This document shows, in pieces, positions 33,786-47,339 of a stretch of 64,000 nucleotides of DNA. The notes beneath the pieces were generated by a model that searched no databases, was not told where the DNA came from, and saw only the letters and a program-made list of their open reading frames with translations. Every line of letters starts with the position of its first letter. The first letter of the stretch is position 1. The DNA comes from Benincasa hispida (Eukaryota; Streptophyta; Magnoliopsida; Cucurbitales; Cucurbitaceae). The stretch spans positions 11,772,771 through 11,836,770 of the forward strand of contig NC_052359.1 in assembly GCF_009727055.1 (NCBI RefSeq). Reading direction: 5' to 3'. The position numbers were made by a program, and so were the translations under genes.

Positions 33786-34603
33786 AATACGTAAAAAAAA
33801 AACAAGGAAAAAGGTTGCAAAACGAAGAATGAAGAACAATCCATTTAGGATTAAAGTGGTAATTTCTCATGGTGATGACATAAGTAGAATGTCAAAATTC
33901 ATTAGTTTTGATACTCTTGGGGTTAATTTTCATTTGGACCCTATAAAAGGCTCTCTGTACAATTATTTCCACACTTTTTTTTATAGCAAGTACAAAATAA
34001 TAAAGGAAGATAGGCATATGAAAAATCGTTAAAATTTAATGAAACCCCATTGCTATCAGTTTGGTTCATTCATTCTTCTCTAATAGATTTAATTTACACA
34101 AAATAGACTAAAGTCTACCTATATGACTTTGTTTTTTGTTTTTTTTTTCCATGAATTATTTATCCATCTCATCAGTCAAATTGTCTCATTTGTAGCTTGT
34201 AATTTACATTTTGCTTGACTATGGTTTTGATTAAACTTTTTTTTTCTTCTTTTTAGTCTCTCTAAGATCATTAAAGTCCTATAACGATATGTTCCAAAAG
34301 TCTTTGGATAGTATCATTCAAATTACCCTTTTATTCTTTCATGCTATGAGTTTTTCTTTAATTGACAATGACAATATGTGAATGAATAATATTCATTGTC
34401 TAAACTAAACCATTCTTGACCTTTGAGATAAATACCAAAATTTCACTTTCTTCCTCTTAGATTCCTAATTTATATAGCTCTTCTTTTCCCTTTCCTTTTG
34501 AAGCTATTTCAGCAAGTTACATCAATTAATCAAACTGTGATTAAATTAAATATATCCCCTTTTTCTAATGATGTAATTTCTTGAATTTAAATAATATAAA
34601 ATA

Positions 34604-34800
34604 AGTTAGCGTGTATTTGGATTAACTTTTCAAGTACTTAATTTTGAAAATAAGTCATTTTGGAACAAATTGAAGTGTTTGTCAATCACTCAAAATAGAT
34701 TTTGAAACACTTACTAAGTTGATTTTAGACTATTTTTATCAAAAGAGTTTAAATAGTTTTTTTTAAATACTTTTTTTCTCTAGTCAATCCAAACGCACTC
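34604..34800. repeat. MITE-like foldback ('gtgtatttggatt' ends)
   Basis: It starts gcgtgtatttggattaac and ends agtcaatccaaacgcac, imperfect inverted ends. The inside is AT-rich. Fragments with the same inner phrases (aaaatgacttattt, ttttctctattcaatcc) occur near 57780-57935 and 60010-60060. Confidence 0.55.
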
Positions 34801-35600
34801 TTCTGGCACAAATTTATAGCCTTCATGTGAAATTATAAATTTAATTCTTATACTTTTTATTGGTTTATGATTGAGTCTAATAAGTTCCAAAATTTAATAT
34901 ATCTAGTAGGTCTTTTAAATTTGCTGAATTTTCAGGCATATAATCAGTCGTTCAGTTTTTAACCCTACAGTTTTTTTTTAAAAAAAAAAAAAAAAAAAAA
35001 ACAGTGTGTATTACCACTCTTAATTAAAAGGTTAAGATACTATTAGATGAAAATTTTAGACTTACAATTTAATTCTCTAATTGATCTATTAATTATTGAG
35101 ACGGTCAAACAACTCATTTATCTAATTATCTAATTGACACAATTAAAGCGACTCGCTAATTTTCTCCAAAAAAAGAAAAAAATGGAACTCACTAATTTAA
35201 TTCCTATTTTGATTCTTGAAATTCACATATATTTTGGTTTGAACACTACACTACCAAAACCATATTTTGTCTTCGAAATTTTGCATTCGAATTTTTATAA
35301 AAGTCTTTTTTTCTTGGTTTAATTGTTAAATTTAAAACCCATTTAACAATAAAGCTTCGAGCTATTTATTTCCTAATTTTATAAGATAACTTCAAATAAA
35401 AATCTATATCGAAGAAGGTGAAGAACTTGGCCATTAATCGATCCAATAAGATCAAGAGGATCAATAAGTTGTCAAGACCGATCACAAACTAAAGACCGAC
35501 TCAAGAAGATCAATAGACGTGAAGCTAAAAATTCAATCTCGAGAACAAGTGCTCCAATCTTTGAATTAGTAGAGAAAGAATTTAGTAACCAACTATTAGG
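34801..35600. other. AT-rich intergenic region
   Basis: Contains a mixed T/A homopolymer at 34972-35001. No coding signal recognised. Confidence 0.5.
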
Positions 35601-36185
35601 GGCTATACTAATTAGGGAGTTTGTCGGTTGGGTTGGATTGAGTTGAATGACTTTTTAGATCCAACCAAGTTATAAATTTCTTCAACTCAAATAACCCTCG
35701 TTAGAAAATAAATCAACCTAACCATGAAAGATTTGGGTTACTTAGATCATTTATTTAAATTTTTGTTCTAAAAGTAAGTAAAAAGTTAGTAAATAAAAGT
35801 TTTATTTAATTATTTTCATATATTGAATTGAGATTAATAACTCAATTTCAAGTTATATAATCTAAAATCTCTTTCTAAAGTGAGGTGCTAAAAAACTATT
35901 TTTAGGATTTGTTGGAAAATAATTATCCAAAAAACTAATGAAATTAAATAAAATTAAAATAAATATATGTATATCTAATTATATCATAAGTAAAATATAT
36001 ATATATATACATTTGAAAGTTAATAATAAGTTCAAGTTGGTTCGGGTTTATTTGGATGAACCTATAAACCAACCCAACCGATAAAAATTTAATTTATTTG
36101 AACTCAACCCAATCCAAACCGCATAAATTAGGTTGGATTGAACGATTTTTTTGAGTCATCGGATTTTTTTAACATCCTTAATACC
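35601..36185. repeat. MITE-like repeat ('GGTTGGGTTGG' ends)
   Basis: The left end carries gtcggttgggttggattgag. The right part carries aaccaacccaaccgata, aactcaacccaatccaaacc and taggttggattgaacga. The ends are inverted relatives of each other. Similar elements with gggtgttcat-type ends are common in dicots. Noncoding. Confidence 0.5.
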
Positions 36186-36543
36186 AATATTATTTAAAAT
36201 TAAAAAAAAATCAAGTTTCATTGCTATGAACTAATCAAAATTTTATTTGAACATCCTAGGCATTAACATATATTACCGATACTTTCATCCAACAGTTTTA
36301 CAAAGTTAATACATTGACATTTAAATCTTTGATTTGAACAAAAAAATATATATATTAATTACAACAGCATGACATAATTGCTTACGACATTAATCTACCG
36401 ACCTTGCTCCTTAAAAATCAACTTAGTCTGAATTTGCAACACAGCAGTGATAATTTTGTAGCCAAAAGAAATGCAAAAGATGTTGACTTTGACCAACTTG
36501 ATGAATTCTTCCAACCAAAAAGAACCTATTAAAAAACCGATGC

Positions 36544-36602
36544 CACGTGGAGATATATTATTGGATTCCACATACAGTCAGATTCTGACAAGGACCCACG
36601 TG
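36544..36602. promoter_or_regulatory. Two G-box (CACGTG) sites without a recognised gene
   Basis: CACGTG occurs at 36544-36549 (gccacgtgga) and 36597-36602 (cccacgtgga), 53 bp apart and in similar flanks. An atatattt-type AT box lies about 55 bp further on. G-boxes bind bZIP and bHLH factors. No open frame of gene size lies within several kb on either strand. Confidence 0.4.
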
Positions 36603-36649
36603 GATGGTCGGAAAAGGTAGAGAAGAAGAGGGGAAAAACCATAGCCTCC

Positions 36650-38345
36650 TGTCTCATATATTTTTGCAATGTTTTTTTCTTAAATAGTACAGTATAAAAT
36701 TTTAACTTTAAATTTTTTTTAAAAAAAAAAAAAAAAAAAGATAACCCATGTATTCCAATTGGTACAAGATAAGATTTTGGCCAAGTTTACTATAAGGTAG
36801 ATATAATAATTTAATAGTAATCTGAAAAGTGGGTCATTACATTTTCGTATTGTTTACTTGTGTTCTATATCTAAATTGACACTTGAGAATATTTCCAAGT
36901 CTGTAATAAAAAATGTAAACTGATTGACAAGTGGAGGTTGCTCAATCTAATTATGTTTAGAAATTATACCAATGTTGCTATCGTTACCATTATTATTACT
37001 GATATAACATGAGAATTATTGTTGTTACCATTACCGTTTGACCCTAAATGATAACGGTTACAGTAAATGTCATAGATTCATAATACAATCAAAAGTATTC
37101 TAATTACATTTGTGATTATGACCTATTAATCTTAGTTTTAAAGTGTGATATATGACCATTTTTCTCCTTTGACAATACGGGTAGATGTTCGGACTACATA
37201 ATTATTGGTTGTTAATGTATATTATCTATTAGTTGAGTTATATTTATTTAGTTGATATATAACCATTTGGGTTAGGCCTTGTTGTGAAAAAAGTAATGAT
37301 ATTCTTTAACATATATAGATTATTGAATGACTCAAGGACCAAACATGTTTTTTAAACTACAAATCTAAACTTTTTCTTAGTATAGATCAATTGCTTTACA
37401 TTGACATGATTTTTTTTTACCGTGGAAACTAAAATTATATTAAATTTTAAATCAAAAGGATTATTTTGTTACCAAATGAAGTTTCAAAAAAAGATAATTT
37501 TTACTTTGAATGTGTAAGGTTAGATCAATTTAAATCCTTAATTTTTACCTTCCGACACTAAAAGAAAAGTATACTTTTAACCCTCTAATAAGTTTTTGTT
37601 GTAAGTATTGCTAATTTGTCCATTGATCAAATCTATCTTTGTACAAAATTTTATTTTATTGAAATTCATTGGTTTAGGAAGATTTTTCCTTTTTTTTATG
37701 GTTAAAATTAATAGACGAAATATGTGTATACATTAGATATCTATTAAATAAGTTATATATATATTAACAACAAAGACAGCTAAAAAATTAAAATAAAATA
37801 GTAAAGAACTTAATTAGAATATAAATTTCATATAATAAAATAAATGTTTTTAGATATATGAATAAAAATGGTATAAATATAAAATATGAATGTATAAGGA
37901 CAAAAAAATAAATTTTTTTCAATTTATGCATATAATTTCAGGAGAAAAAGAATTAAAAGTATAAAAATAATATAAAAGATGAGCATAGTTTAAGGACAAG
38001 AAATATATGCTGAATAAATATGGTCAAAATAATGCAATTTGCAGCTTGTTAAATATTGAAATATTTGTATATAAAAAATATATATATTGGAATATTTACG
38101 GTCAACAGAAGTAGGTTTTAGAAAAAGAAATTGCCATTAATAAACCAAAATGTTTATGTCATAAAGTGCTTTCTTTTCCTTTCTGATTTTAGAGCCATGT
38201 CTCAAATAAATAATTTTTGACATTTTTTCTATACTGTTTTTTATGGGATAAATTTTGATATATATATTCATTATATTTTTATTTTTTAAAATTAAATATA
38301 CTCCATAGGAATAATTGCTAAACACTATTAATTAAAATGCAATTC
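36650..38345. other. AT-rich intergenic region
   Basis: Only homopolymers and short AT repeats are seen (T/A run 36713-36739; ata-rich 37700-38090). No gene. Confidence 0.6.
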
Positions 38346-38349
38346 AATT

Positions 38350-39616
38350 TCTAATAACCCATTTGATAATGTTTCTGTTTCTTGTTTCTTATTTTCTGTT
38401 TTTTGTTCCCTATTTACTGTTTCATATTTTTTAAGAACTATTACAGAAATATGTATGGTAACTATTTTTGTTTACTGTTTCTTGAAAAAAAAAAAAACAG
38501 AAAGAAGAATTTGTTTTGTTTCTCATTTTTTCCCTTACCTTTCTTTTTATTTTTTATGTCGTTGGCCACCACCTCCATCCATCGTCACCACCAAACTCAT
38601 GCCACCTCCAACTATAGCCACCGTGGCTATCGTTGCAGGCCAACTTTGGCGGTCATTACCACTTTCGACCACTACCACTGATGACTAACTCCAACCACCA
38701 CCAAGAACTCCTATGACAATCATTTCTTGTTTCTTATATTTTTTTTCCCTAATATTTTCTCTTATTTTTATAGTTTAAATATAATTTAATTATGAAAAAA
38801 AATATATATAGCATGTATTAAATTATAAAACATTTACCTCATCAAGTACATACAAGTCTCGATGCAAAATTAATAACTATAATATAATTGTTTTTATTAT
38901 TCATATGTTGCTAAAATTTGATTTAGAATATTAGTTCTCACTCAACTCATTTGTCTTAAATGATCTTGACTCAAATCCGAGACTCAATTATATTATTATG
39001 TAATGTCGTGATTGTAAAATAATAAAGAGAACCTTGAATGTCTTAGTAAACAAAATTTATATGTTATAAAATTCTAAATAGATTCGAATGTACTAAAAAT
39101 AATAATTTAAATTTTAAAATAATATATAAACATGCATATTGCAAAATTTAAAATTCAAAATTTTAAAAATATTTTAATATAAATATTGAAAATTTGCAAT
39201 TTGAAAATCAAAATAATATATAAATTTGAATACTGGAAAATTTAAATTTTTAAAATTTTAAAATTCAAAATTAAATTAAATTAAATATATAAATATAAAA
39301 AAAGTTAATAAAGAAAAGAATATAAAAGAAAGAAAGAAATGTGAAAGTAATAAAAAAAAATGAACTTGTATTCCATGGGAATCAAATCATGATGTATATA
39401 ACTCATGTCTAAGACTTGGGCATGTCTCATTGCCAACCAACCAAGCCAACTTTTTGCATCATGATAGAAACAAAAATAAATAAAATTAGAATGGTACAAA
39501 AATTTTGCCCCAATTTTTTAAACGTTTGTTAAATTTTAGAAACAAAAAATGGGAACAATTATTAAACACGTCTTTTTCTTAAAAAATGAGAAACGGAAAC
39601 GTTATCAAATGAGTCC
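38350..39616. mobile_element. Nonautonomous element with inverted ends ('CATTTGATAACGTTTC')
   Basis: The left end reads acccatttgataatgtttct and then gtttcttg. The reverse complement of the right end reads actcatttgataacgtttcc and then gtttctc. The inside is AT-rich, with a CCACC/CGACC-rich patch at 38560-38700. No transposase is present. A matching single end occurs at 63301. No clear target duplication was found. Confidence 0.55.
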
Positions 39617-41385
39617 TAAATTTTCATATTTGTGTCTAACTAATTCTATAATTTTCCATTCAATGCATCCTTGAACTCTGACAAGGTCACAAATAAGTCA
39701 TTGAACCACTTTTAATATTTTTAACATATAATACATTTTTTAGATTTAATAAAGTATTAGACATAAAATTAAAATTTGTTTTTAATAAGGCATTAACTAT
39801 TCAATTTTCTGTTTAATAAGTTCGTGAATTTTTTTTTTTTAGAAAAAATGTCTAATGATCTATTAATCGTAAATGACTCATTAGATATAAAATTGAATAT
39901 TTATGAATTCATTCGGCACGTTTTAAGGTTGAAAGACTTTTTAGATGTAAAAATTAAAAATTCAAGCACTTAAGCTTAAAAGTTGGAGTAAAGTTGTAAT
40001 TTAATAGAAAAAATCTTCTTGTATTTAATAGATTATAAAATAGATATATATTTGATATGGAATCAAATAGGATAAGATTTTGGAGAGAAGATCACAGTCA
40101 CCATCTATTTTTGGTATTCAACTCTTTTGGCAACATGAAAAGACTATAGACTATATTTTTTTCTTATTGAAATGGGTGAATTTTATAATCAATTGGCCAA
40201 TCTTTGAGCATAGTTTGCTATAGATTGTTCTAATATATTCATTCCCTAGGACTTGCTTTCTATTGCTTTTGAATTTATTAGTGTGTTATAAATTTAAAGT
40301 TGGGATTTGATGAAATTTACAACTAAAGATAAAAAATCAATGAATTAAGAGAAAAGAATTAAAATTATCCTTAATTTCACAATGTTTTATATGAATTTGA
40401 TTATATATAATATAATTTTCTTGTTCTAATATATTTACATGATCCAAAAGATAATTCTAATGGTCAAACATTTGGTATTTTTCTTTTATTAGCGGCAATT
40501 TTTTTTTTTTTTTTTTTTTGGAGAAATTATTAGCGGCAAGTTTAAACCTATGGTAAAAGAATGCCTCACATTTAAAAAAAAAAAAATACTATTCGATCGT
40601 TCAGTTTTATATTCTTTTAGCACATGCGTCTTTGCTATTCATTAGCACTCAATTATTAAATGAAGTATTTTTCTTAATACAATATGTGGTGGTACGAGAA
40701 TTTCAACCTTCAATCTAAAAAAAAAAGTATTTATCAATTACCATTAAACTAAATTCACTTTAGCCAATTTAAGATAGCTTAGTGAATAAATACACTAATT
40801 AATTACCATCTTAAATATCGATAACAGCTCGAATATTTAATTTTCTTATGTGTTGAACATAAGAAAATTAATAGTACTAAATTAAGTAACGTCCATAAAA
40901 GAGAATCTAGTATAAAATATGTCACTTAAATAGACTATGATACATAAATAAGGCTATGACAACTTTATCTTAAAAACATGCCTGTCATGGTTGATAAGAT
41001 TCACTTTGTATAAGGAATAAAAATCATCTTTTTATCTCTAAATCTTCTATGGAGAGACATTGTTATTAGATATAAGATAAATACTTAGGTGTTGTTTAGA
41101 TTGTATCTATTTTTGTGCAACTCAGACAGTTCAATAGAAATTGTAATGTTGCAATTTTTTTAATGATTTTTCTAAATTTTTATTTTGTATGTAAAAAAAA
41201 TGAAAGCATGGGATTAAGTGTAACATAGACTTCACCTAATCATTGTTCTAGACATAATACATAATTGTGATTATACAAGAAAAGAAACTAGCTCATGATA
41301 AGCATGATACTATTTTTTTTTAGGAAATATATAAGGAAGAAGAATTACAAAATTTTGTCATTCGATACCATTTAATCAAACCATT
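39617..41385. other. AT-rich intergenic region
   Basis: Includes a weak foldback-style passage (39640-39970) and a T-run at 40500-40519. No gene recognised. Confidence 0.55.
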
Positions 41386-41640
41386 CAAGGTAAGGAATAT
41401 GTAGAATATTCTAATGCTTCTTCACTATACCGCTTTTGAGTAAGGGAATATGCTTAGACGTTAAAACGACAATGGATGTGAGTGAAGGAGACTTCCCCAT
41501 AGTTCTATATGCCAAAGCCTTGGCGTCGTCAACAACAAATGACCTCCATAAGATCTATTGCTTTGATATTCAACAAGTTTACCACCTCCAAGTAATTTGA
41601 CTTTACAATCACATGTTTCATCACTGACGATTGATCCACG
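41386..41640 (-). pseudogene. RNase H-like (RVT_3) pseudogene fragment
   Basis: The minus strand reads MKHVIVKSNYLEVVNLLN and then KAIDLMEVI, two stops later GEVSFTHIHCRFNV, then EEALEYSTYSLP. The order resembles the end of the plant RNase H-like domain: a (S/D)-x-L-x-V-V-N strand, then V-S-F-x-H-V-x-R-x-x-N, then a W/P tail. In-frame stops show it is dead. It is probably from a LINE or a host RNase H-like pseudogene. Confidence 0.45.
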
Positions 41641-41699
41641 ATTTCAAGAATCTTTCATATTGATGAGAGATTGCCTTCAGACTTGTCTACCGAATACGC

Positions 41700-44600
41700 C
41701 TAAAGGGATCCCAAAATATCTAACTTAGTCCACGGATGTACTTGGCTCTTATAATATAAAATATTATGATCATTTTGCATATGGTGAAATTGTGAATTCA
41801 ATTTTGTGTACTTATTGGCCAAGCTCCCCCATTTGGCTATATTTGCAAAATAGTAGGTTGAGATATTACATGTATACTTTGGTCTTTGAACTATGGAAAG
41901 TGCAAGTGTGCCTTTCCAAATAATATTAATGAAAGGATAATATGTGGTTCCATTAAATGCAAGTATGAGACTTTGGACAATTATAAAGTACATAGTTGTT
42001 TCCTTATCATGAATTTGGCTCATGATAATGAATTTGGACAATTAGATCATGGATTTTTTTCAAAAAAAAATTATTAGAGGATTAATAGGAGTCTTAAATG
42101 AAATAAGAGATGGATATAAGGGGCAAAACAATAATTTTGCCTAACTACACTATGATTATATTCCTAGGCCATAGGCATAACTTTTTTAGGAATGCAACTT
42201 AAATTTAAGACATAATAACTTTAAGCTAATTATACAAACTAATTACTTGATTAGATCGCATTTCATCATTTGACCTTTTATTTTAGGGGTTTTAAAATGA
42301 TTGTTTTTAAATATAGAAAAATGAACCAACATATTTACAAATAAGCAAAATATCACATTTTATTTATAATAGACCACGATAAACAGCAATAGACTACTAT
42401 CTCTGTCTAATGAAATAATTTTCCTTTTCAAAATTAACTTCATTTTCTCTAAATTTCTTACGATAGTTTGTATCTTTTTTAAGTAAAAGAGTTGGATTTT
42501 TAGTCAAATTTCAAAAACAAGTTTTTAAAAATCATTATTTTTCTTTTAAAAATTTTCTTGGTTTTTAAAAATAAGTAGATAACAAAACAAGAATTCTAAA
42601 GGTAAAATAGATATTTATAAACTCAATTTTTAAATATTAAAAATAAAAAATCAAATAGTTATCTAACATCCTTGATAATTTTGAAATCATGGTCAGAAAT
42701 TTGAAGATTGGAGGAAGAAAAGAATACAGAAAGGAGGGGAAAAAAAGAAAAAGAAAAAATTGAAATGTTTTTTTTCTATTTAATAATATATTTTATTTCA
42801 TAAAAACAATATCACGTTAGCATTTGTTAACTATATTAACTAAAAATTAGAAAGAATGATATGAATGGAACCAAATCCAAAATTTAGTGATAAAATTGTT
42901 GAGTTTGAAAAGTTAAATACGTGTTTGATAGTAAATTCAAAAATCGGTATATAATTTAAATAATTATTTTAAATATATTTGATAGTATATTTATATAAGA
43001 TAAAACTACTTTTAGACTGTAGCTATCCATTAAATACAAAGTTGGCTATAAACTATTATTAATTTTATATTAATGAACATGTTTTACGTAAGATTTTGGT
43101 ATAATACTATAATTATTATTTTGCAACATATATATTTTATATACATTATATAATACATATTTTATGTTTTCTAACAAAATAATTGAGTTTATAACATAGA
43201 ATATTATATTTCTATTTTTATCTTTATTTAATATAATTATGCATTTTAAAATTCAAAATTTAGATGCACCGAGGATATCAAAAAATTGGTTTTAAATTGA
43301 ATTGATTAAATCATAAAATCTAAGAATAATTTTCTAAAACATAATTTAAATGGTCTGTCAAACACATATTTATTGAACTCAATAAATCTAAAAACGATAT
43401 AACGAAATTCGAATTCTCAACCTTGATCGATGTATAGTTATCCTTTTTAAAAGTATATATAAAATCTTTTAAAAAAAAGTTTATTAAAAATATTAAACGA
43501 GAAACATGAGAAATCGCACCAAATGTTTAGATTTTTCGAAAAAAAAAACAAAACAAAACAAAAAGATACCCTTAATTGAAAAGAAGGAAAAAATAAAAGA
43601 AAAATAAAAGTGGGAAAAAGAAAAAGGGAGTAAGCTTTAAAATTTTGTTATTACTCTAAAAAGAAAGAGACATCATAATAAACGTGTGGACCAATTTCCA
43701 AGATGTCGGGTTTAGATACCACGATTTTTCTTGAAGAAAAAAAATGATAAATATCAATTTATAATTTTTACGTAATTATTTTAAATAGTATTACAGTTGA
43801 AATTTTTTTTAAATATAACAAAATATTATTATTTATCATAATTTACTATATTTATAAATAAATTAATTTATTTTCAAAAATCACCTTAAACTTTGAGTCA
43901 TAACAACTAAAATATTAAAAAAAAAAAATACTTAGATGTTGATTTGATTGTACTTATTTTTGTGCAGCTCAATTAAAAATTGCCACATAGTAAAAAAATT
44001 ATCACTTTTTTTAAAAAAATTAAATTATTATCATTATTTTGTCATGTAATAAATAAAGGGATTGTGGGGAGATAGGTATAACCAAGATTACACACCCAAA
44101 CTTTAAACTAATAACTACATTGTACTTGTTTGTTTTTTTATATATTAGTGGATTATCTTTTTCGGGCATATTGCCCATAGATGTAGGTGATTTATCACCG
44201 AATTGGGTTACCAACTCTTGTGTGTATTTTTAATTCACTTTCTGTTACTTTTTTGTTGTATCTGATTTTGTTAGGACGTCTTGTGTGACATCTGTCATGT
44301 GTGAGGACCACATCTTAAATTTTCATATTTCATAAGATACTAACATGATATCTTTTCTTGAATAAAAATTTGGCAAAAATTAATTTCAGATGAACAATAA
44401 AGACTAATTTTAAGTTTTGTTCAAAGTACAATAATTAAATTTAGACATAGTACAAGGACTATCATAGAATGAGTCTTGAAGCGTAAGAAATTAAAAATGA
44501 TATTTTAACAAAAAAAAAAAATCAATTATTTGCTAATATTTACCTAGCTTAGACCTATTTGATAACTATCCTTTTTTTTTTAATTATGCTCGTGTTTCTC

Positions 44601-45180
44601 ATTATTTGTTGGTAGGTTTTCCATTTAACTTAAAAATACATTATTTGAATACTAACAAATTTCAAATTTGAAAAATAAAATCAAGGGGTTAAAAATTATT
44701 TTTTTAACTTCCAAATTTTGGTTTCTTATTTTAAAAAATTTTCAAAAGGAAGGTAATAAAGGAAAAAGAAACCAGTATTTATAACTTAATTAATTTTCAA
44801 AAATAAAATAGTTATGAAGGACCTTGATTAAAACATTTGTAGTGTGTTTGGAGCACCCATGAAAAAAAATGTTTTCTTTTTTTAATAAAATACATTATCA
44901 CTAAATACATTTACTCTCCATTTGGGTTTTAGAACGTTCAAGAAATGGTTTTTAAATAATGTGATTTGAAATCTGAGAAATATTGATTTAATAAATATAA
45001 ATTTGAATTTTATGTCTAAACACTATGTAAACTTTCAATTTTGTATCAGGTAGATCCGTGAAATTTAAAATATCCAAGAGTTACAAAAACTAAATTTGCT
45101 ATTTTGAAAATTTAGGGGTCAAATATACATAAATCTCAAAGTTCAAAACTAAATTTGTTGTTCCACCAAAGAGGGAGATG
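41700..45180. other. AT-rich intergenic region
   Basis: No gene recognised. Phrases around 41085-41130 (cttaggtgttgtttagattg, tatttttgtgcaactca) recur at 43930-43975 (cttagatgttgatttgattg, tatttttgtgcagctca), so an unclassified dispersed repeat is present twice. Open frames at 41700-42041 (-) and 41886-42077 (+) overlap each other and match nothing. Confidence 0.5.
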
Positions 45181-45186
45181 TTTAAA

Positions 45187-45745
45187 TACTACTTTGGTCC
45201 ATGTACTATTGATTTTGGTCCACTATAATTCTTCTACTTTCAAAATATTAATTTTAGTCCCTATACTTTCAAAATATTTATTTTGGTCATTATACTTTCA
45301 ACTTTAGTTCATTTCGGTTTATATATTTTTAAGAAATGGGTCATTTGGTCCCTTAAAAATGAAAATGAAGGAATCAAAATAATATTTTGAAAGCATAGGG
45401 ATCAAAGTAAACTAAAGTTGAAAATACAAAAATCAAAATGAACACTTTAAAATTACATTTTATGTCGAACTCACACCATCTTTTTTACTAACTTTCAATC
45501 AATTACCCTTACTTTTTTATCTAGATCCATACTCATCTCCATATCAGTATCAGTATTGGCAATCTATATTAGTATCAGTATCTATATTGGTAATCAATAT
45601 CACTCGCGAAATTTGTAATCAGTATCAAGATTGGTAATCAGTATCGATAATCAATATCTTAATTTTTACAATATGGACTAAATTGTTATAAATTTTAAAA
45701 TTCATTGACTAAGTCAAATTCAAGGACTAAATTGTTACTTATATC
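45187..45745. repeat. Foldback repeat ('ctactttggtcc...ggactaaattg' family)
   Basis: It opens actactttggtccatgtact and repeats ttttggtc / ctttcaaaatatt phrases. It closes ggactaaattgttacttata. It is in the same family as 2561-2980, with an internal block of tandem agtatcagtattggtaatc-like units (45545-45655). Confidence 0.55.
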
Positions 45746-45892
45746 AATAAAAAGGGATTTTTTTTAATAATAATAATAAATAAATAAAATTGGCTTTACT
45801 TATAAATGGATGTGGGTGTGAGTAGTGGAATAAAGTGGCAAGAAGGTAATAATGTAGAAGATTAAGGTTTTTCAAAAAAAGAATGAGGGGGC

Positions 45893-45898
45893 CACGTG
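45893..45898. promoter_or_regulatory. G-box upstream of the GRAS gene
   Basis: CACGTG in gccacgtgtt, about 1.45 kb before the start codon but only about 200 bp before the pyrimidine-rich leader. It is a plausible bZIP/PIF-type site; function is inferred only. Confidence 0.4.
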
Positions 45899-46019
45899 TT
45901 GAACAGTCTTTCAACAAAATTTGTTGTCCCAATTTTGAAGCAAATGGCAAAACCATACCCTTTGGTAATAAATGTGTTCAACCCATCGCCATCATTGATC
46001 GTTGATCGTTGATAATAAG

Positions 46020-47339
46020 TGAAGCTCCACCTCAATATATGAACTCGTTTACCCTTCTCTCCACTTAGGCTTTCTGGGTTTTTTTTTTTTTTTTTTTGCT
46101 TCAATTTCTACTTTTCTACTCCTTTTTTTGCTCTTTTTCTTTTCAAGCTTCTTCCTTTGAGGTTAGTGTTCTTTGCATTTGTGTTTGAATTACTTGACCC
46201 TTGATGCTAATTCTCAACTGCTTCTCTTGTTTCTGAGCTTAAATCTTAGTTCTAGCTTGATTTCTTTTTGTTTTTTTGTTTTTAATCTCAGATTGCTGTT
46301 TTTGCCTCTTGATTGTTCATTTTTGAGCTGTTTCACCCCTCCCCCACTTTTCTTTTTGTTGCTTTTGCTTGAGAATATGCGGATCTTGCCCTTGCTTTGG
46401 ACTCCACAAGCTATTTCTTCACTGTTTTTATGCCTTTTCATGTTCTTAGATGGTGAGAGCAAGATTTTCCCCCTTTTCCATGCTTTTTCTACTTCAATTA
46501 GAGTTTGTGTTCGAGATTTTGTATATGAGAGACACAGAGGGAAAGGTTATTTCTTGCCCTGTTGGCTAAGGCCTCTATGTAGGGGTTTCGTGTTTGAATC
46601 TTCGAGTGAGCTTAATTAGGAAAAGCCTTTCATGTCTGCTGAGTTTTGGCATTGAGTCATAGAGAAAGAGGGTTTCTTTGTAAGGTTTGATTATTTTCGT
46701 TTTTCAGAACAAAATATCTGATGTTAATTTTTCTCTAGGATGGAGCATGTACTTTGGGAAGAGGATGTTTCTTGGTAGTTTTCAAAAAGATGGAAAAGAA
46801 AGAACCATGGAATTTTATGAATAATTATCATGTTTGTGATGTATTTTGTAGATTAAAGCTGTTTAAACTGTCGGTTTTTGTTCATATTCATTCACAAGCA
46901 GAGTTTGATTTGTAAATTGAACATCTCTGTAATGTATATTGTAGATTAAAGCTGTTTGAACTGTTGCCTTTTGTTTAAATTCATTCACATACAGGTTTTG
47001 ATTTGTGTAGCCTAATATGTAGCTTGAACTTTCAGAAGCGAATTAAACTCAAACAATTCTTGAATTTTTCTGATCACGATATATGCTTCGAATTCTTATG
47101 TGGTAGCACAGAAATCCAGTCCTTTGATTTCTTCTTCTGTAATAGTTTATCTTCATTCTCGATTTTTTGGTTAGGTTACATCAGGCATCCTAGGCTGCAT
47201 TGTCTGGGAATCTTGAAACTAACACGGATTATTTTGCTGACAAAAGGAGAGAGCCTGTAATAAGTTTCAGATTATTCTTTTTCACAAAAGTGTCCTGTCA
47301 TTGCTCTGGGTCAATCTTGTTCTAGAAACATAATCTCCA
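46020..47339 (+). promoter_or_regulatory. Probable 5' leader and leader intron of the GRAS gene
   Basis: A pyrimidine-rich leader at 46080-46165 ends in a donor-like ctttgag/gttagtg near 46160. A T-rich stretch follows, with acceptor-like ends near 46995 and 47183. PAT1-branch GRAS genes commonly carry introns in the leader only. The phrase gtagattaaagctgtttraac occurs twice (46848 and 46942), a small direct duplication inside this intron. A 148-codon frame at 46173-46619 is very hydrophobic and low-complexity and is not considered a gene. Confidence 0.4.

Noticed and set aside
38560..38700. Pro/His/Thr-rich open frame (CCACC repeats)
   Set aside because: A simple-sequence patch inside a nonautonomous element. 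A similar patch at 58030-58235 shows that it is repeat-derived.
46173..46619. 148-codon hydrophobic open frame upstream of the GRAS gene
   Set aside because: Low-complexity Leu/Phe/Ser sequence from T-rich leader/intron DNA. There is no family match, and the position fits a 5' UTR intron.
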